Of a DNA stretch of 64,000 nucleotides, positions 59,995-64,000 are shown in pieces; within the stretch, counting starts at the first letter, position 1, and each line of letters begins with the position of its first letter. Under the pieces are notes generated by a model that was not told the DNA's origin, ran no database searches, and saw only the letters and a list, made by a program, of their open reading frames with translations. Where the stretch lies: assembly GCA_020744425.1 (NCBI GenBank), contig JAGMUV010000011.1, positions 248,001 through 312,000 of the forward strand. The letters run 5' to 3'. This DNA comes from Dactylonectria macrodidyma (Eukaryota > Ascomycota > Sordariomycetes > Hypocreales > Nectriaceae). The translations under genes and the position numbers were made by a program.

Positions 59995-62900
59995 ATGGTA
60001 CTGCCCCGTTGGACGCCTCTCCTGATTCATGAGCAATTGCTGAATCCCGTCTCTAGGTTCTCTTTAAGAGGAAACCAGTCCAATTCCTGCCTCCAGCGGT
60101 TTTCGAGGATGAGAACACCGAGGTACGACCGTCGCCTTTGCAGAACTTTGAAAGGTCACCCGAAGGCTGACTTTTTTCATTTAGGTCTGGCATATACCCC
60201 AGACAGGGGAGATATTCGCTTCCTATGAGGATTATCTGACCCGGTAAGTGCTCCCTACGCCTCCTTTCGGGATTTCTCTAGCTTACACAGCATCTAGCAT
60301 GGACTTTTATAAACAGGTACTACCACGTTACTCCGATTTCAACCCGTAGCATCCCCGCTTACCACAGTGACGCAGCGCCGCTTCAATGACCAAATCACAG
60401 GACACTCAGGTTTGACCTTTTTCGAGGCTTTTAAGAGTGAGGTTTGTGTTATCGACCATCCCTCATAGGCATGCGCTCACACCCAGAACAGCTTGCCGGA
60501 GGCAAAGAAGTCGAAGCTTCATTCCCCGAAGCACTCAAGGGTCCTATCCTGCGAAAAGTTCAGTTCCAGATCGTTTCTCGTCTCGATAACCTCGTTGATC
60601 AGATTTACGAAGAATTCAAGCACGACTACTACCCCGGCGAGGAGGTGACCGTCACCATGGATGGCGGTGACCGAGTTCATGGCCTGGTCCGCGACAAGAC
60701 TACCTTTGGGCCGAGAACCCTTCACGATGGCACACAGGCCTTACCCACGACCCGATACATAGTCGATCTTAAGGAGTCGGAGTCGGAGACGTTTGTGACA
60801 GACGAGCACATTTGCCGCGATCGAGGCATCTTCACCAAGGCCATGCTCAGGTCATTTATCAAGAAAACTGTAACCCGCGATGCGTGGAACGGTGCTCCTT
60901 GGCTAGTTAAGCACGATTACGCTGGCCAGTACCACATCGACACTCGGGTCCCACCTCATCTTCGCTATGATACCAAGGTCCAGGAGCGCAAGCAACTTCA
61001 GGCTCAGAAACGCGCAAGCCTCCCGCACGAAACAAACGGCCACAGTCCTTCGACAGGTCTCAATTCTGGCCCGATGCGGCTCCCAGAGCTGAAGCCCGCG
61101 CCAAAGGGTAAGTCCAAGCTTGGCCAGCCTGGACCGGGGACAAAGGCCCTCAAGTGGCCCCTCAACATACCTGTGCACGGCGGCAATCCCTTCAGCTACC
61201 CGCCCAATCACTACGACCAGACGCCTCCCCAGCGCGAGCCTACTCCGCCGCCACCACCGCCGCCACCTCCCAAGTACCCTATCGAGGACTTGCAGCTTGA
61301 CCCGCGGGAGGATCGCAAACGCCCGCCTCTCAAGTATCTATGCATAAACCCGCCTGTGGAGGTAGAAAATGGGCATTTGGAAGACACCGATGTCGATATG
61401 GACTCTGTTGGCCCGTTGTTGGAGACATGGGATACACTAAATGTGTACTGCGAGGTTTTCAAGCTGGATTCTTTCACTTTTGACGATTTTGTCCAGACAC
61501 TGTCCGTTGCGTCTGAAGAGGTCCCTGTTCAACTTTTCGAGGAGATCCACTGCTCCGTGCTCAAAATCCTTGTCGATTCTGAGGCGGATGGCGGTAAGGT
61601 CCGAATCAACTTGCCGGAGATTGAGGAGGATGACAGCGATGAGGACGACGAAGACGACGAGAACGAGACTGCGGAGCCCACCCCTGAGCCCGAACCGAAA
61701 CCTGTGGGGCGTGCTACTAGGAGTAGCATGGCTAGACTTGAAGCCGAGAGATTGGCTGCCGAGATTGCTGCCGCCGAGGCAGAGGACGAAACTGCCGACG
61801 AGGAGGTCAAGCACCGCGCCGAGGAACTCCTCAAGGACTACGATTGGATCGAGCACCTCCGAAAACGCGATTTCGCCAATGGAGGCTGGGAACGAATCAT
61901 TGTTGGACTTCTCCACCAGTTGTCTAAGAACGAGCGCCAGCAGGAGGCTTGCGAAGAGCTTCTATTTCAACTTGTCCCGGCTGATGTGGACCCCACGCAG
62001 GACACAGTGCGGCAGGCATATGCGGAGCTGAATGTCAACCTCCGTGTCAAGGCACTACAAATTCTCTGCATGCTGACAACAGAGACCAAAGCCATTCGCG
62101 GCTACATGGAGGACTGCAGCGAAACCATGACGACTTACCGCAAGGAGAAGATTGAATGGCAGAGACAGCGGAAGCAAGCGTAAGTACTTTCTACTAGCGA
62201 TGAGAGCGAAAAGTGCTGACTGACGGGCCCAGTGTCGAAGATCTACGCCAGTTGAATGAGCAGCGAAAGATTCTCCTACCAGATAACATGCCACCTTCGC
62301 CAGTACTCACTCCTGCCAAGGAACTTGAGGATGTAAAGATGACAGACGCGGATGAGTCGCACATCTCAAGGGACGAAAATGGAGAGGAGACTGAGGAGGA
62401 TACCGCGGCACGGAGGAAGCGGAGACGGGCACTGTCGACTAAACAGCGGAAGCGCGAGGAGGAGCAGGCCAAGAAGGAAAAGGAGAAGAAGATTGAGAAG
62501 CCACCCAAGCCGCCGCCTCAATCAAAGCAGTTCATCAAGCTGCTCAAGGATATCCAGAAGAAGGAGGACTTCATCAAGAACTGTGAGGAAGAGATTGCCG
62601 TTCTCGACAACGACCTGCGCGAAGCTGATTGTCCCCGAACCCGAGTCTTGGGCAAGGATCGATTCTGGAATCGGTACTATTGGTTTGAGCGGAATGGCAT
62701 GCCGTACGGCGGACTTCCAGATAGCTCAACAGCCTCGGCGGATTATGCCAACGGATGCATTTGGGTACAAGGGCCTGATGAGTTGGAGCGCGAGGGGTAC
62801 ATTGACCTACCCACCGATTTGCAGGACGAGTATAAGGCCAAGTTCAACATGACGGTTCCGGAGCGGAAGAAGATGGAAGAGGGCAACACAAGTGTTTACA

Positions 62901-63310
62901 ATGCCCGCCAGTGGGGGTATATCTCTGAGCCAGAGCATGTCGATTCTCTGATCAAGTGGCTGGATCCGCGTGGACTTAACGAATTGCGCCTCCGCAAGGA
63001 ACTGCTCAACTACAAGGAGAAGATTGCCAAGCACATGGAGAACCGGAAGAAGTATCTCGCGGAGAGCGAGGAACCCGAGAAGAAGGAAGAGAACAAGCGG
63101 ATGAGCACGCGAATCCGTGATAAGACACCGGAGCCTCCCAACTACCGATGCCTCCAGTGGGAGAATACGACTGCGCTTGAGGAGGTCGGGCATCTTCATA
63201 GCGATCCGCCGCCCCCACCGAGGGCGAGAAAGCAGACCAAGAAGCGAGAGGCGATGAGCGAGGCGGCATCAGGCCCGGCACCGAAGACACGCCGCCGCCG
63301 AGGAGGTTAA
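59995..63310 (+). CDS. ITC1: ISW2 chromatin-remodelling complex accessory subunit (Itc1/ACF1-type)
   Basis: Partner of the ISWI ATPase that directs nucleosome sliding. Seven exons: 59995-59997, 60057-60122, 60185-60243, 60298-60316, 60376-60441, 60492-62179 and 62233-63310 (2979 nt, 992 residues). The first exon is only the ATG, followed directly by GTACTG. The join gives M-VLFKRKPVQFLPPAVFEDENTE then VWHIPQTGEIFASYEDYLTR, MDFYKQ, RRFNDQITGHSGLTFFEAFKSE and LAGGKEVEASFPEALKGPIL, which is the WAC domain (about residues 20-130). The DDT domain is at about 375-440 (WDTLNVYCEVFKLDSFTFDDFVQTL). WHIM1-like residues follow near 520-560 and the WSD motif DRFWNRYYWF near 778. Acidic runs and basic tails occur between domains. 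The fourth exon is only 19 nt; small exons were accepted because they restore conserved blocks in phase. Confidence 0.93.
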
Positions 63311-63943
63311 GGCTATTTGGAAGTTGTCAAGCTTTCATTCGATGAAAGCTTGATACATGTCGCCAGGATGTACATTTTAAAGGTCTGGACATGACATGGC
63401 CACTGTTGGCTACTATGCATTGGTGACGGATATGAGGGAGTATAGAAGTTGGTCTGGCTACAGGACTTTGGTGGTGTGTTGTTTCGCGGTATTAAAATCA
63501 GAGTACAGGCGTTTGGCCAGGCCAGGCCAGGATAGGCTTCGGCAGCATTTGGGAAGCATCGAATAGACTACATGTGATTGGAACTAGGCCATACAATGAG
63601 ACTTGAGTTGAGGTCGCAAGCAAGGGTGACATAAGGTTAGGTAGAGAATGGCTATGACGAGTGTTCGAGAGAAGGATGTGGTGAACGCAGCCTGTTCAGG
63701 CAATAGAGCCGACACCAAAGGGTAGTTCAAGTGGGGCGACGGTGCCTCGGCAGCTTGAGATACCCATCGCCGACACATCAATTCCTCCATCGGATGGTTA
63801 TTTGGGCCGGACATTTTTAGGTGGCTCGGGGCGATATATATTGAAAGTATCCGGAATCCAAAAGCATTTATTCTGAGATTCTTCACACATCTGATTAGAC
63901 TTTAGAAAATCATCAGTGAATTTTCAACAGACGCTCAGTAAAA
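63311..63943. other. Intergenic region between ITC1 and the right-edge gene
   Basis: 633 bases in tandem orientation: ITC1 3' region followed by the promoter of the right-edge gene. A hairpin-like pair AAGCTTTCATTCGATGAAAGCTT lies at about 63328-63350, just past the ITC1 stop codon. No coding region. Confidence 0.5.
63328..63350 (+). terminator. Inverted repeat downstream of ITC1
   Basis: A perfect ten-base inverted repeat (AAGCTTTCAT / ATGAAAGCTT) around TCG lies 18 bases past the stop codon. Such a stem in a 3' untranslated region may affect RNA stability or end formation; this is inference. Confidence 0.4.
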
Positions 63944-64000
63944 ATGGCCGCTACCGAACAACCCAAGATCACCCTCCACTGGTACGTCATATATCCCAGC
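63944..64000 (+). CDS. Probable glutathione S-transferase, first exon only (cut by window edge)
   Basis: The ATG at 63944 starts MAATEQPKITLHW, after which a donor GTACGT begins at 63982 and the window ends within the intron. PKITLxW is the usual opening of the thioredoxin-like domain in a group of fungal glutathione S-transferases. Only 13 residues are visible, so the call is tentative. Confidence 0.4.
   Translation, partial: MAATEQPKITLHWYVIYPS

Overview
This is a nuclear contig segment from a filamentous ascomycete, most likely a sordariomycete-type fungus. The grounds are short spliceosomal introns (about 45-180 nt, GT..AG, with CTAAC/CTGAC-like branch sites), dense housekeeping genes in divergent pairs, and gene content such as fungal complex I, CSN1, ISW2-complex and Zn2Cys6 genes. 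I did not fix a genus. Exon joins below were read by eye from splice consensus and reading phase, and every complete multi-exon model sums to a whole number of codons.

Layout. 1-12 kb is a housekeeping block: eIF3c (minus), the mitochondrial Fe-S assembly gene ISA2 (plus), ribosomal proteins L7/uL30 (minus) and S14/uS11 (plus) sharing a 314-bp divergent promoter, and the repair ATPase Rad26/CSB (minus). A ketopantoate-reductase-like gene follows at 12.9-14.3 kb. From 14.3 to 24.8 kb the only gene I can support is a Gln-rich two-repeat Myb/SANT protein (17.9-19.4 kb), with 3.6 kb and 5.3 kb of apparently non-coding DNA on its two sides.

24.8-34.3 kb is a single uninterrupted PRP8 reading frame (3173 codons). 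It carries an in-frame, full-length intein of 805 residues at the well-known Prp8 'a' site. All splicing residues and both LAGLIDADG motifs look intact, and the intein contains two large extra segments. This is the most interesting element in the window. 35.2-40.1 kb is again compact: a four-exon complex I B15/NDUFB4-like subunit, SAP18 with an RGG tail, splicing factor PRP18 and COP9 signalosome subunit CSN1.

40.1-46.4 kb is a second large gene-free stretch with short pyrimidine-rich repeats. It forms the upstream region of a large Zn2Cys6 regulator (46.4-49.9 kb) whose start codon appears to be followed directly by an intron. 51.5-63.3 kb holds a Xaa-Pro aminopeptidase, an Emp47/ERGIC-53-like cargo lectin divergent from the ALG8 glucosyltransferase (both early secretory pathway), and the ISW2-complex subunit ITC1, also with an intron right after its ATG. 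The first exon of a probable glutathione S-transferase is cut by the right edge.

There is no operon logic. The recurring themes are pre-mRNA splicing (PRP8, PRP18), translation (eIF3c, L7, S14), chromatin (SAP18, ITC1) and ER glycoprotein handling (ALG8, Emp47-like). I saw no tRNA, rRNA, CRISPR or transposon.
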